Positions 45,482 through 54,943 of a stretch of 64,000 nt of DNA are shown here, one piece after another. A program made the translations under genes and the position numbers. The stretch is from Candidatus Woesearchaeota archaeon (GTDB lineage Archaea > Nanobdellota > Nanobdellia > Woesearchaeales > JABGXB01), in assembly GCA_018675975.1 (NCBI GenBank), contig JABGXB010000002.1, forward strand, positions 318,098-382,097. The letters run 5' to 3'. The notes below the pieces were generated by a model. The model did no database searches, had not been told where the DNA came from, and saw only the letters and a program-made list of their open reading frames with translations. Each line of letters starts with the position of its first letter. The first letter of the stretch is position 1.

Positions 45482-48289
45482 CTATTTTTTATTATCTAAT
45501 AATATTTTTGTTTTTTTTACAAAACTACCCACGTCATCTTTTGAAAATTTATAAATTGAAATAAAAATTAATAATATTAATATAATTGTTATAAATAATG
45601 CCACATTTTTTGTATTTTTAATAAAATTAGTATCAGTTATAATTTCTTTTGCAGTTTGTTCTTCAATTTTTGTTGTAGTTTTAATATTTAATTTAGTACC
45701 ACTTACACCAACAAGACTAAAAACAACATCTGCAACTCCATCTAAATCTAAATCAATATAATTTGAAATTCCTTTTTTAAATATAATTTCTTGTCCAGTT
45801 GATTCAATTTTACCTATGATTATATCATTTTTTGCATCACTTATACTAATTTCATAATCTTTATTTTCATATTCAATTAATAATACATCAGATTGCTCAA
45901 TAATTGCAGAACGAGTATTATCATCAATCTCACCATAATCTACAACTCTCGCATCATATTCATCACTATATCCAATAATTGCATCAACAATTTCACCACA
46001 TTTTTTTTGTTCAACTGGTTTTAATGAACTAGAATCACAAGATGTTGTTTGACTACAAGATCTTGTTTGAATATTATTTGAACAAACAGACCAATCATCA
46101 CAATTATAATCTTCTTCACAAATTTTTTCTTCATATAATACTTGTTCTTGAATTGAAACTTCTGTACAAGATCTTTGAATTGAAGGTGAAGAACCACCAC
46201 AACTTGAAACTTCATCACACGTTCTAGATTGTAAACTAGACTGACAAGTTGTCCAAGAAGAACAATCCCATGCAGAAACACACTCTTTATTCATTTCAGC
46301 TTCAGCAGCTTCTTTTTCAGCTTTAGCTTTATTAAAAGCTTGTGAATTACTACTACCGCCTCCACCACCACCAGAACTTGATGAAGAAGATGAACTTGAA
46401 GATTCAACAACATCACTTATAGTTAATGAAGTATTTAATGAACCACCTTCATAATTACTATCATCAACAATTAATCTTATTTCATAATCACCAGGATCTG
46501 CAATAGAATATGAAGTTGAGTAATTAGTTACATCAGTCGCAATACTTGTTGATGAAGTTTTATATAAAAAAATATCAAAAGGAGCATCATAAGTTGAATT
46601 TGCAATAAAATTAAATGATGTATCTTCATTAATAGTAAATGCGCTTGCAGAAACACCATTTAATGCAAAAGATAAATTATATACATTATTTTTACTAATA
46701 TTTATAGTCCCTGTTTTTGTATTAATATTACCACTATCATCTTTTGAATTTATTACATAAACATAATTTGATACATTTAATATACTCAAATTAAATAAAT
46801 ATTTTTGATTAGTTCCATTAATTTCAGAAACACTAGAATTTTCCTTGGGATTAAGTTCTGCAAAAATAGTTCTCTGACCAATAAGTAATGTGCTTTGATT
46901 AATATTAGAACCATCAGTTGAATTAAAAAATAAATATCGATTTGAATTAATATAATAAGATAAATTTGAAAATAGATCTATATTTGAAATATTTGGTAAA
47001 GCAGTATCTTTAACTTGTACTGATATTGTAAAATCAGTTTCATAGCCAGCATCATTTGTAGTTGTAAAATTAACTTGATAATAACCAGGATCTAATAAAC
47101 TAGCATTTACTATATTAGTTCCATTTACTATAAATTCAGGACTCGAATCTAATATAGAAGTTACAGTATTATCACCTAAAAAACTAATATTAATATTAAT
47201 AGGCGTATTATACTCATAAAAATAACTTGAATTTACCACAATTATATTTTGACTTGAATTTGATATTACTAAAGGAAAATTAATTGTTTGAGAGTCATAA
47301 TTATCATCGCCTTTTGTTATAAGTTCAATTTGATAACTACCTATAGATAAATCTAAATAAATATCATTATTATCAATATATGAATTATTATCATTGGTTG
47401 CATTTAATTTTACATATGTAGCATTAACAAAAGAACCCAAATCAAAAACTTCTTGGCTATTGGATAAAATTCTTAATGAATAATTATTTTCCGTTGTATT
47501 TATATCAATAGAAAAATTATATTTTGTATTATTAAAAATGGAAATAATAAATAAATCACTACCAATAAAAGAAATATTAGTATCATCATTTTTTAAAATT
47601 GAATATGAGTAATTTATACTATTAATATTACCAGCTCTGTCAGCAGCAGTAATATTGAAAATATAATCACTAGCATTAAAATCATTTAATTCTAAAAAAA
47701 ACTCATTTCCTAAATCAGTTAAATTATATGTCGTTTCATTTATTTTTATTGTTATATAATCAATATCATCAGATTCAGTAAAATTAACTGTAAAATTATA
47801 ATTTTGTCTTAGGTATTTGGATCCATTAGGCACACTTGGAATAAAATATTGAAATTGTGGTGCTAAAAGGTCAACAGCAGGTAATGTTGTAAAATTTTTA
47901 ATTGATGAATTTTTTACACTTGCACTATCATTTGATTGTATTTTATAATAATATAAAGTTGATGAATTTAAACCATCAAGCAAATAATTATGTGCTAATA
48001 AAGATGAAGAATTTGTTTCGTTCATTGACAAATTCAAATCAGCCCCGTAAAAAATTACGGTTGTACTATTAATTGAATTAGACCAATTTAATTCAACTGA
48101 ATTTGAAGTAATATTGTTTGAAGTTAAACCCACAATATTTAAACTAAAACTAATTTGTATAGTTCCAACTTGATTATTTTGTGAAATTAAATCTCCAGTA
48201 AAACTATTTTCAAATAGGGATACTCCTTGTACAACTAATAAAATACTCCATAAAAACAACGATATCTTTAATAATTCTTTATTTATCAT
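45482..48289 (-). CDS. Large surface protein with FnIII-like repeats, Ser/Gly linker, TSP1-like cysteine repeats and C-terminal anchor
   Basis: 935 residues. Signal peptide; Thr/Asn-rich beta-sandwich region with a fibronectin-III-like first repeat ('LTSNNITSNSVELNWSNSINS', ending 'LLDGLNSSTLYYYKIQS'); several Ig-like repeats with many N-x-S/T sequons. A pure Ser run then Gly run near residue 635 leads to two cysteine repeats with the thrombospondin-1-like W-x-CSSW-x2-C...R-TC pattern ('CVSAWDCSSWTTC', 'CEEDYNCDDWSVC'). One transmembrane helix near 905-925 precedes a basic tail. Probably an N-glycosylated AglB substrate. The ATG at 48289 overlaps the upstream TGA (ATGA). Confidence 0.75.
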   Translation of the reverse strand: MINKELLKISLFLWSILLVVQGVSLFENSFTGDLISQNNQVGTIQISFSLNIVGLTSNNITSNSVELNWSNSINSTTVIFYGADLNLSMNETNSSSLLAHNYLLDGLNSSTLYYYKIQSNDSASVKNSSIKNFTTLPAVDLLAPQFQYFIPSVPNGSKYLRQNYNFTVNFTESDDIDYITIKINETTYNLTDLGNEFFLELNDFNASDYIFNITAADRAGNINSINYSYSILKNDDTNISFIGSDLFIISIFNNTKYNFSIDINTTENNYSLRILSNSQEVFDLGSFVNATYVKLNATNDNNSYIDNNDIYLDLSIGSYQIELITKGDDNYDSQTINFPLVISNSSQNIIVVNSSYFYEYNTPININISFLGDNTVTSILDSSPEFIVNGTNIVNASLLDPGYYQVNFTTTNDAGYETDFTISVQVKDTALPNISNIDLFSNLSYYINSNRYLFFNSTDGSNINQSTLLIGQRTIFAELNPKENSSVSEINGTNQKYLFNLSILNVSNYVYVINSKDDSGNINTKTGTINISKNNVYNLSFALNGVSASAFTINEDTSFNFIANSTYDAPFDIFLYKTSSTSIATDVTNYSTSYSIADPGDYEIRLIVDDSNYEGGSLNTSLTISDVVESSSSSSSSSSGGGGGGSSNSQAFNKAKAEKEAAEAEMNKECVSAWDCSSWTTCQSSLQSRTCDEVSSCGGSSPSIQRSCTEVSIQEQVLYEEKICEEDYNCDDWSVCSNNIQTRSCSQTTSCDSSSLKPVEQKKCGEIVDAIIGYSDEYDARVVDYGEIDDNTRSAIIEQSDVLLIEYENKDYEISISDAKNDIIIGKIESTGQEIIFKKGISNYIDLDLDGVADVVFSLVGVSGTKLNIKTTTKIEEQTAKEIITDTNFIKNTKNVALFITIILILLIFISIYKFSKDDVGSFVKKTKILLDNKK

Positions 48290-48711
48290 TTTATACAATC
48301 ATATTCAAATTTAACTTTACCCTCATATTTGCCCAAAGGAAACTCATTAGCACTAATTGCCAAACCCATTTCCAATTCTTTTTGCTCAGACTTATTTAAA
48401 ATAAAATTATTATTATCAATAAAAATACTTTTTGCCAATGGTCCTTCCACTAAAATATTTACAATACAATTTTTATCAAAATCATTTGAAATAGTAAACC
48501 ATCGTTTTCTAACATGAGAGTCATTTACATACATAGAACCAAAATGAATTTTATCATTATCCGCATTAAAACCATATTCTTCTGATTTAATAATATATGC
48601 ATCATATTCAAAATATTTTACTTTTGGTTTTTCAATTAAAAAAAAAGAAGCAATTAAGATTACAATACAAATTAACAAAATAAAATAAAATTTATTTTTA
48701 TTTGAAATCAT
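48286..48711 (-). CDS. Membrane-anchored extracellular protein, 141 aa
   Basis: An N-terminal transmembrane anchor ('KFYFILLICIVILIASFFLI') is followed by a ~110-residue extracellular beta-type domain ('FGSMYVNDSHVRKRWFTISNDFDKNCIVNILVEGPL...PLGKYEGKVKFEYDC') that resembles archaeal 'DUF1573-like' or Ig-type domains, though I cannot place it in a family. Two cysteines (CIV, DCI) could form a disulphide. It overlaps its upstream neighbour by 14 bp and is linked to the FnIII protein by ATGA, so it is the middle gene of a surface operon. Confidence 0.65.
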   Translation of the reverse strand: MISNKNKFYFILLICIVILIASFFLIEKPKVKYFEYDAYIIKSEEYGFNADNDKIHFGSMYVNDSHVRKRWFTISNDFDKNCIVNILVEGPLAKSIFIDNNNFILNKSEQKELEMGLAISANEFPLGKYEGKVKFEYDCIK

Positions 48712-50191
48712 CTAATATATCCCTCTTTTTTGCATTTTTAAAATGTCTATTAAAATAATTATCATAATCATCAGAATTTGATGAAATTTTATTATTATTA
48801 TTATTTATTACATTATTTACACTTTCAAAATTTGATTTAATATCATTCCAAGACATTTTAGATTTTGCAGTATTAATATTAAATTGTTTGTCATTATTAA
48901 ATTTATTAGTTTTATTTAATATTGGCACACCACTAGGTTTTTGTCTTAAATTAATATTAGTATTAATATGATTATTCGAACTATTTGCATAAACAATATT
49001 ATTATTAATATTTTTATTGTTAGAAATTATCTTTTTACTATGAGTTAAATGTCTTTTATGTTTTTTTCCAAAAAATTCATAACAAAATAATATAATTGCT
49101 AAAATTAAAATAATTAATCCAAAATAAAAATAACCACCATTAGCATTTGCATTTTTATATGCAATACTTTCTGTTATATCAATTACATTAACTTCAAAAG
49201 TTTTTAAAGTTTGTTTTTCAACACCCTTATAAACATATTTTAAATCAACAGTTAAATTGTATTTTCCATTCAATACATTTTTTAAATCAATAAATCCCTT
49301 CAAATTACCTTTAAACCAAGATTTCAATTCAATTGTTGGAGAATTAGATTCAGAAACAGTTTTACCATTTTTTTTTAAAATATAATTCGCTCGAACGTTT
49401 GTTAAATCACCATTCCACCTACTATCTATTTCAACATCCATTTCATTGATTATATTAGTAACAAATTCATTTGTTATATTTACAACATCTACAAAAACAT
49501 CACCTAATTTAAAATCACCTTTTGAAAAAGAATTTTTATCTTCTCCATAAAAAACAGATACATCATATTTGTAAATATCAGGTCTTCTTTTATTAACATC
49601 CCAATCAAAAATTAAAGGTTTTTCATCATATAAATTTAATTCAAAACCCTCGTGTTTTAAAGTATCCAATTTATTTCCATCAATATCATAAATATTTAAT
49701 ATTGCATCAAAATTATTTATAGTTTTATTACCTAAACTTATTACTTTAAATTTAATACCTGAATAATCATTTTTAGTATATTGTTTTTGGTCAAGTCCAA
49801 CAGTCATATATTGAATATTAAAATGTTTTATAATAAACAAAGAATACGCTACGGCAGCTTGAGCCATACCTTGATTTTTACCTAATGGTTGTATAACAAT
49901 ATGATATTTGTGTTCACCTGGTGAAATAGAATCAAAAGGTACATTTAAATCAAAAGTAAAGAACATAGTATCACCAGTTACATTTACTATTTTTCTTTTT
50001 TCTTTAAAAAAAGGAGCACTAAAATCAAATTGAATTACATCATAATTTGCAAGCTGACCGACCATAAATTTAATTTTACCATTAAAATCATGATCTAAAA
50101 CTAAAGTGTCTTTTGGAGGAGATAAAGAAACTGAATTTGAAAAAGTAGAGAACAAAAATACAAATATTAAAAAAAAAATTACTCTTTTCAT
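48698..50191 (-). CDS. Surface protein with signal peptide, beta domains, transmembrane helix and Asn-rich cytoplasmic tail
   Basis: 497 residues. Signal peptide ('FFLIFVFLFSTFSNSVS'), then ~330 residues of predicted beta-sandwich ('GKIKFMVGQLANYDVIQFDFS', 'NGKYNLTVDLKYVYKG') outside, a transmembrane helix at ~352-370 ('YFGLIILILAIILFCYEFF') and a ~125-residue cytoplasmic tail rich in Asn and Lys with no known motif. An S-layer-associated or signalling-type anchor is possible. A TATA-like TTTTTATAAATAG is about 25 nt before the ATG. First gene of a three- or four-gene surface operon. Confidence 0.65.
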   Translation of the reverse strand: MKRVIFFLIFVFLFSTFSNSVSLSPPKDTLVLDHDFNGKIKFMVGQLANYDVIQFDFSAPFFKEKRKIVNVTGDTMFFTFDLNVPFDSISPGEHKYHIVIQPLGKNQGMAQAAVAYSLFIIKHFNIQYMTVGLDQKQYTKNDYSGIKFKVISLGNKTINNFDAILNIYDIDGNKLDTLKHEGFELNLYDEKPLIFDWDVNKRRPDIYKYDVSVFYGEDKNSFSKGDFKLGDVFVDVVNITNEFVTNIINEMDVEIDSRWNGDLTNVRANYILKKNGKTVSESNSPTIELKSWFKGNLKGFIDLKNVLNGKYNLTVDLKYVYKGVEKQTLKTFEVNVIDITESIAYKNANANGGYFYFGLIILILAIILFCYEFFGKKHKRHLTHSKKIISNNKNINNNIVYANSSNNHINTNINLRQKPSGVPILNKTNKFNNDKQFNINTAKSKMSWNDIKSNFESVNNVINNNNNKISSNSDDYDNYFNRHFKNAKKRDILDDFK

Positions 50192-50256
50192 ATTAAAAAA
50201 ATAGAATCACTATTTATAAAAATAATTAAAAAAAAATAAAATTAAAAATTAAAAAA

Positions 50257-50937
50257 TTAACTTGCACTCGCAATAAAAGTAACATTTAAAATTCTATTAC
50301 TTACCGCAGCTTGCCCAACTGGAACAGTCATGTTTGCAACAACATTAATACCTTTAGTAGTTGATAAATAACCACAATCATCACCAATCATTCTTGAAGT
50401 ATTTAAAGCTACAGCACTTGAATTCCAAATTGGATATGTTTGACCATTAACAGCAGTACAATTACTACCACTTACATAAAGTCCATATTCCCAAATTGCA
50501 GATTCATTAATATACCGACAATCACCTGCAGCTGCAGTTTCATAAATAGAACACGAACTAGACGTAAGAGTCCAAGGACTTTGTAAATCATTGTTTGAAG
50601 AATGATATGCACCTAATGCAATGTTACCTGTACCATTATTAATAAGTACAATTTGATTTGCCGCATTAGCTGCTGCAGAACCACCATCAATACCAGATGT
50701 TGACACTGTAGTTACACCTGCAGTTAAATTTGTCATAATTATACCAGATTTTACTATTTGTAAACTAATTAAAGAACTAAGTGTTACATTAACAGTTCCT
50801 GATTGATTATTTTCGGTTACCAACAAACCGCTTAATTGAGCTGGATTATTTAAAACAAAAAATGTTCCACCTAATGAAACAACAATTGTAACAGCTAACA
50901 ATGCAGCTAATGTTCTATTTGAAATATCTTCCGCCAT
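50257..50937 (-). CDS. Secreted/membrane-anchored surface protein, 226 aa, type IV pilin-like N-terminus
   Basis: From the ATG at 50937 ('MAEDISNRTLAALLAVTIVVSLGGTFFVL'), which has GGTGAT at 50945-50950 as Shine-Dalgarno (7 nt spacing). The N-terminal hydrophobic helix after a short polar leader with N-R-T-L-A is paralogous to the next gene upstream. A long Thr/Ser/Asn-rich extracellular part follows with several N-x-S/T sequons and three cysteine pairs (SCSIYE.., GDCRY, SNCTAV, DDCGYL). No enzyme motif. Perhaps an S-layer or pilin-like subunit; inference only. Confidence 0.65.
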   Translation of the reverse strand: MAEDISNRTLAALLAVTIVVSLGGTFFVLNNPAQLSGLLVTENNQSGTVNVTLSSLISLQIVKSGIIMTNLTAGVTTVSTSGIDGGSAAANAANQIVLINNGTGNIALGAYHSSNNDLQSPWTLTSSSCSIYETAAAGDCRYINESAIWEYGLYVSGSNCTAVNGQTYPIWNSSAVALNTSRMIGDDCGYLSTTKGINVVANMTVPVGQAAVSNRILNVTFIASAS

Positions 50938-51169
50938 ATTTTTCATCACCTTTATTATCGTTAAATGACACTACAACCTGCCCTGTAATTGAATCAGTTT
51001 CTGGGGCACTCATACTAATTTCTAAAGTACCCACGGCTTCCGGTTCGTTTACCCGCAATTCAGTATCTGTTGTGTAACCGGACATAACCATCCAAGTTCC
51101 AACAACTGATAAAACTAAAACTACAGCCACAAGAACGGCAAGTGTTTGTCTTGAAAGATCTCCTGTCAT
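50915..51169 (-). CDS. Small surface protein, 84 aa, paralogous N-terminal helix
   Basis: From the ATG at 51169 ('MTGDLSRQTLAVLVAVVLVLSVVGTWMVM'), preceded by a GAGGGA Shine-Dalgarno on the minus strand. The leader and transmembrane segment match the 226-aa neighbour (D-L/I-S-x-R/Q-T-L-A-x-L), so the two are paralogues in the part that anchors or targets them. The remaining ~50 residues ('NEPEAVGTLEISMSAPETDSITGQVVVSFND') are short and acidic. The frame extends to 51223, but the longer start has no support. Its stop region overlaps the downstream gene's start and contains that gene's Shine-Dalgarno. Confidence 0.65.
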   Translation of the reverse strand: MTGDLSRQTLAVLVAVVLVLSVVGTWMVMSGYTTDTELRVNEPEAVGTLEISMSAPETDSITGQVVVSFNDNKGDEKYGGRYFK

Positions 51170-51288
51170 TTTTTTCCCTCTTTTTAGAGTAAATACTCTT
51201 AGTATTAAATGAGAAATTACCATTTATAAATGTTTCTGAGGGCGTAATAAATAAATAATTATATAAACAAAAAAAAAAAGTAAATATT

Positions 51289-51693
51289 ATGGAATCATAT
51301 GAAAATTTATTAAAAAAAGCAATTAGTGAAATTCCCGAGAGTGCATCCAATAAAGAAAGATTTGAATCACCAAAAATTATATCAATTATACAAGGTAATA
51401 AAACAATTATTCAAAATTTTACACAAATATGTGATCAATTATCTAGAAAGCCATTACACTTACAAAAATATTTGTTAAGAGAACTTGCAGCACCAGGCGA
51501 AGTATTTAAAAGTTCATTGAAAATTGGTTCAACAATAAAAAAAGAAAAATTAGAACAAAAATTAGAATCATATATTAATACATTTGTTTTATGTAATGAA
51601 TGCAATAGGCCCGATACTAAATTAGAAAAAGATGAAAAGGGAATTATAAGAAAAAAATGTATGGCTTGTGGTACAATTGTAGTAGTTAAGTAA
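51289..51693 (+). CDS. Translation initiation factor aIF2 beta subunit
   Basis: 134 residues, the normal archaeal length. 'NFTQICDQLSRKPLHLQKYLLRELAAPG' is the conserved middle domain, and C102-x2-C105...C124-x2-C127 form the zinc ribbon. aIF2-beta is part of the heterotrimer that brings Met-tRNAi to the ribosome. A TATA-like ATTATATAAAC lies about 27 nt upstream, so a leaderless transcript is likely. DUF424 follows 65 bp later. Confidence 0.95.
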   Translation: MESYENLLKKAISEIPESASNKERFESPKIISIIQGNKTIIQNFTQICDQLSRKPLHLQKYLLRELAAPGEVFKSSLKIGSTIKKEKLEQKLESYINTFVLCNECNRPDTKLEKDEKGIIRKKCMACGTIVVVK

Positions 51694-51758
51694 TTTTAAA
51701 TCAACATTATTGAATAATAAATCAAAAAATTTTTAATTGAGTAATATTCTTTTTTAAT

Positions 51759-52046
51759 ATGCTTTATAATTTACACGAAACGGAAAATGGAATTTTATTA
51801 ACATTATGTGATAAAGAATTATTAGGTTTAAAATTAAAAAGTGAGTTCATGGAAATAAAAATTAGCTCACAAATATATGGTGGGAAAAATTTTAATGAAA
51901 ATACAATAAATAATATTGAATTTGATTCAATTAATGCAATTGGTAAAAAAAGTGTTTCTGTTTTAAAAAAAAAAGGACTTTTAAAAAATAATGAAACAGT
52001 ATTTATACAAAATAATCCATATGTACATATAGAAAAACAATTTTAG
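51759..52046 (+). CDS. DUF424 family protein
   Basis: 95 residues. 'LHETENGILLTLCDKELLGLKLKSE' at the start and 'INAIGKKSVSVLKKKGLL...VFIQNNPYVHI' at the end match the archaeal DUF424 family, found only in archaea and often next to translation genes. Its function is not known. Probably cotranscribed with aIF2-beta. Confidence 0.8.
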   Translation: MLYNLHETENGILLTLCDKELLGLKLKSEFMEIKISSQIYGGKNFNENTINNIEFDSINAIGKKSVSVLKKKGLLKNNETVFIQNNPYVHIEKQF

Positions 52047-52054
52047 TCTATTAT

Positions 52055-52954
52055 TTATTTAAAAAAATTAGGAGTTACATAAACTTCAAGTAATCCAGAT
52101 ATTAATAGAATTGCTATTGCGATAACAACTAATACAATAAAATCATATAATATTTTATCAAATTTTTCTGTTTTATAATCACCATTAACGATTGCAGCAC
52201 TTAAAATCCCACCGGCAAAACCAGCGAGTAAATAAGAAAATAGTTCAGGTAAACCATGAATTAAATAACGTAATGTTGATTGATAGAATGACATAAACGT
52301 GGCAGCAATAGTAGAATAATCCTTTACCATGTAAATCATATAATATTTATTAAAAAAACTTGAGAAGGCTGCCGCTAAAACACTCCCATTCCAAACTAAA
52401 ATAAAAAGGGCACCAACTCCAAAAATTAATGAAAAAATTAAACTAAATATTAATACGCGTATATTATTTGAAACTATTTTAAGAAAAGTGTCATAATTTT
52501 GTTTTAAAAAATTTCCAGTATTTAAATTAAAACCACCAAAAATTTGAACCATTTTTCCATTAAAAGTATTTTTATTTAAATCATGAATTGTTTGATTTTG
52601 AACTGTAAACATTTGACTTGATAAATTATCTGGCAAAATATAATACCACATAAAAAATGCAAGTGTTATACCTAAAAATAAAAAAAAGTACATTAAAACA
52701 GCTTTTTCATGAAATCTAAGAATATCACCTTCAGATTTATAATTCAATTCATTTACTTCTTCACTCCTTAATAATTTGTAAATAAGTGGTATTCCAATCA
52801 TAGTTGTAAAAAAAACTAAAATTATAGAAGGATTAGTTTTAAAAGTCCATAAACTTAGTAAAACACCAACAGTTGCAAATAATAAACCCACATAAAAAAG
52901 ATCAAACGGTTTAGTTGATTTTTTATCTAGTTTAACAATAGACTCTAATACCAT
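52055..52954 (-). CDS. SpoIIM-family (DUF95) integral membrane protein
   Basis: 299 residues with about seven transmembrane helices. 'NNIRVLIFSLIFSLIFGVGALFILVWNGSVLAAAF' and 'HGLPELFSYLLAGFAGGILSAAI' are the SpoIIM core, where the H-G-x-x-E motif is diagnostic. In Bacillus SpoIIM works with peptidoglycan hydrolases in engulfment; archaeal members have no cell wall of that kind and an unknown role. An AAAGGA sequence precedes the ATG by about 10 nt. Confidence 0.8.
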   Translation of the reverse strand: MVLESIVKLDKKSTKPFDLFYVGLLFATVGVLLSLWTFKTNPSIILVFFTTMIGIPLIYKLLRSEEVNELNYKSEGDILRFHEKAVLMYFFLFLGITLAFFMWYYILPDNLSSQMFTVQNQTIHDLNKNTFNGKMVQIFGGFNLNTGNFLKQNYDTFLKIVSNNIRVLIFSLIFSLIFGVGALFILVWNGSVLAAAFSSFFNKYYMIYMVKDYSTIAATFMSFYQSTLRYLIHGLPELFSYLLAGFAGGILSAAIVNGDYKTEKFDKILYDFIVLVVIAIAILLISGLLEVYVTPNFFK

Positions 52955-53014
52955 AACATATTTTCCTTTTTTTAATTTATAAAATAATTGATTTTAATAA
53001 TTTCTTTTTATTAT

Positions 53015-53896
53015 TTATTCTAAAACTTTTAAAACACCAGGTTTAATTTCAAAAACTTCACCTTCTTTTAATAAGTTTTCAAGTATGTCATCAGACCCAT
53101 TAAATTCATTTTCAATTAATTGAATTAAACAACCCGAACCAGTATCATTTTTTCTAATAAAATTAATTATTTTAATTTGAATTGAATCTTCAGATAATTC
53201 AGTTACTTCTTCATCATTTGAATTGTCAGTTTTAATTTCATTTGATTTTAATTCACTTACATTATTATTTTCCTCTAATTTATTATCACTAAGATTATTT
53301 ACAAATTTAGGTTCATAATCATTTTTGGTTTTATTTAAAGACAAATCATCTTCTTCAAACTCCATTTGATTTAATTGATTACTTTCATTTGAATTATTTT
53401 CATTAAATACTTCAGAAGTCGTATTAATATTAGCATTATTATTATTATTAGTTGTATTAGCATTATCTAAATATTTTTTATCAAAATCATTTTGTTTTTC
53501 AAATAATTCATTTTCTAAATTTCTATATATTATCCATTTAGGGTCATTTAATACTTTTACAATTTCTGGCAATATATATTTAATATTATTATATTCTTTA
53601 ACTTTTCCAATTACTAAAATAATGTTTCCTTTTATTATTTTTTTCAAGTAAACAGATTCAAAATCACGAATTTCAATACCAGCAGACCCATCATCTAATA
53701 TTATAGTATCTTGTGAAAATTCGCCATCAATATTAGTATCAATTACAGTTCCTATAATACTAACTCTACTAACTTTTCTATTATCATTTAATTGAACATA
53801 ATTAGGTAACCATCCATCTTGTTTAACATAATTTGAAATATGCAGATCAGAAATTCTTATTTTATATGCAATTTCACGTTTAATATTTGATTCCAT
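53015..53896 (-). CDS. OB-fold nucleic-acid-binding protein with acidic linker and C-terminal winged helix (RPA32-like)
   Basis: 293 residues. Residues ~15-120 form an OB-fold ('VSIIGTVIDTNIDGEFSQDTIILDDGSAGIEIRDFE...IKGNIILVIGKVKEYNNIKYILPEIVKVLND'). An Asn/Glu/Asp-rich linker follows, then a winged-helix domain at ~240-290. This order matches the RPA32 subunit of single-strand DNA-binding RPA and the archaeal COG3390-like proteins. It is directly downstream of mcm on the same strand, which fits a replication role. No zinc finger is visible. Confidence 0.7.
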   Translation of the reverse strand: MESNIKREIAYKIRISDLHISNYVKQDGWLPNYVQLNDNRKVSRVSIIGTVIDTNIDGEFSQDTIILDDGSAGIEIRDFESVYLKKIIKGNIILVIGKVKEYNNIKYILPEIVKVLNDPKWIIYRNLENELFEKQNDFDKKYLDNANTTNNNNNANINTTSEVFNENNSNESNQLNQMEFEEDDLSLNKTKNDYEPKFVNNLSDNKLEENNNVSELKSNEIKTDNSNDEEVTELSEDSIQIKIINFIRKNDTGSGCLIQLIENEFNGSDDILENLLKEGEVFEIKPGVLKVLE

Positions 53897-53941
53897 TTTT
53901 TTTTAATTTATTATTTTATTAATAATGATTTATATTTTTCA

Positions 53942-54943
53942 TTATAACCTAGAATAAAAACCTCTTTTTGGTTCATATATATCACCAGTTCTTTTTAATT
54001 TTTCTAATCCTTCTTCAATTTCTGAAACATCCAAACCAAGTTTCTCTGCTTTTTTTAATATATCATCAATAGGAATAACTTTTCCAACTTCATCCTCTAA
54101 TTCTTTAATAATTTTATTTAAATTCATTATTTTAGATCTTTGAGATTGACTCATTCCAACAGAACTAATTTTGTCAATATCAATTTTACCAGTTTCTTTA
54201 TCTAATGCAATTTCACTCAAACAATGATGTAAAAGGTCAATTGCAATTCTTGCATCAGAAAAATCAACAGTTTCAGATAATCTTGTTTTTGCACTAGCTT
54301 CAGCTAAACGAAGTAGACCTTCTAATTGTCTTGTTGTTATAGCAACACCCCGTACCGAACCATCTTCACTAATACCACTACTTCTCATTTCAACATAATA
54401 TTTTTTTATTTCTGCTAATGCCTCAACAGACAATTGAGGATTACAAGTTTTTCTTGAGTATGCAACAAATTTTCTTATTAATTCAGTTTCTATAGGTGGC
54501 GCATCAAAAGTATTTGTTTGATGAATTTTTAAAATAAAATCCGCAAGTAAATCATCTTTAAATCTGTCCGGAACATCTTTTATTGGAAAAATTAAATCAA
54601 ATCTTGAAATTAATGCAGGTGGTAAATCAATTTGATCATTAATTGGTGCATATGGATCAAAACGACCAAATTTTGGATTAGCTGCAGCAAGTACTGTCGT
54701 TTCACATCTTAATGTTGCTTGAATATTTGCTTTTGCAATTGTAACTGTTTGTTGTTCTAAACATTCGTGCATGGCAGATCGATCCTCAGTAGTCATTTTA
54801 TCCATTTCATCAATAAAACAAAAACCATTATTGGCAAGAACCATCGCTCCCGCTTCAAGAGACCAAGACCCAGTCATTTCATCTCTTATTACACTTGCAG
54901 TTAAACCGGCACCAGTTGTACCCTTACCAGAAACTGATTTTAT
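53942..54943 (-). CDS. mcm: MCM replicative helicase, C-terminal part after a frameshift
   Basis: Second reading frame of the mcm gene. From the residues 'KSVSGKGTTGAGLTASVIRDEMTGSW' it continues with Walker B 'NGFCFIDEMDKM', the sensor 'VLAAANPKFGRF', the arginine finger 'LISRFDLIFPI' and the C-terminal winged helix ('IPIDDILKKAEKLGLDVSEIEEGLEKL'). It joins the N-terminal frame at 54940-54945: one extra A in the AAA run would read P-K-I-K-S-V-S-G-K-G, the correct family spacing. The ATG at 54877 is an internal Met, not a start. Confidence 0.88.
   Translation of the reverse strand: MKSVSGKGTTGAGLTASVIRDEMTGSWSLEAGAMVLANNGFCFIDEMDKMTTEDRSAMHECLEQQTVTIAKANIQATLRCETTVLAAANPKFGRFDPYAPINDQIDLPPALISRFDLIFPIKDVPDRFKDDLLADFILKIHQTNTFDAPPIETELIRKFVAYSRKTCNPQLSVEALAEIKKYYVEMRSSGISEDGSVRGVAITTRQLEGLLRLAEASAKTRLSETVDFSDARIAIDLLHHCLSEIALDKETGKIDIDKISSVGMSQSQRSKIMNLNKIIKELEDEVGKVIPIDDILKKAEKLGLDVSEIEEGLEKLKRTGDIYEPKRGFYSRL

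Noticed and set aside
46021-46281. Open frames on both strands inside the 935-aa surface protein
   Set aside because: Shadows of the Ser/Cys-rich coding sequence with low-complexity His/Leu/Val products.
51170-51350. Minus-strand frame upstream of the small surface protein, antisense to aIF2-beta
   Set aside because: Lies opposite a certain gene and has no start signal or family similarity.
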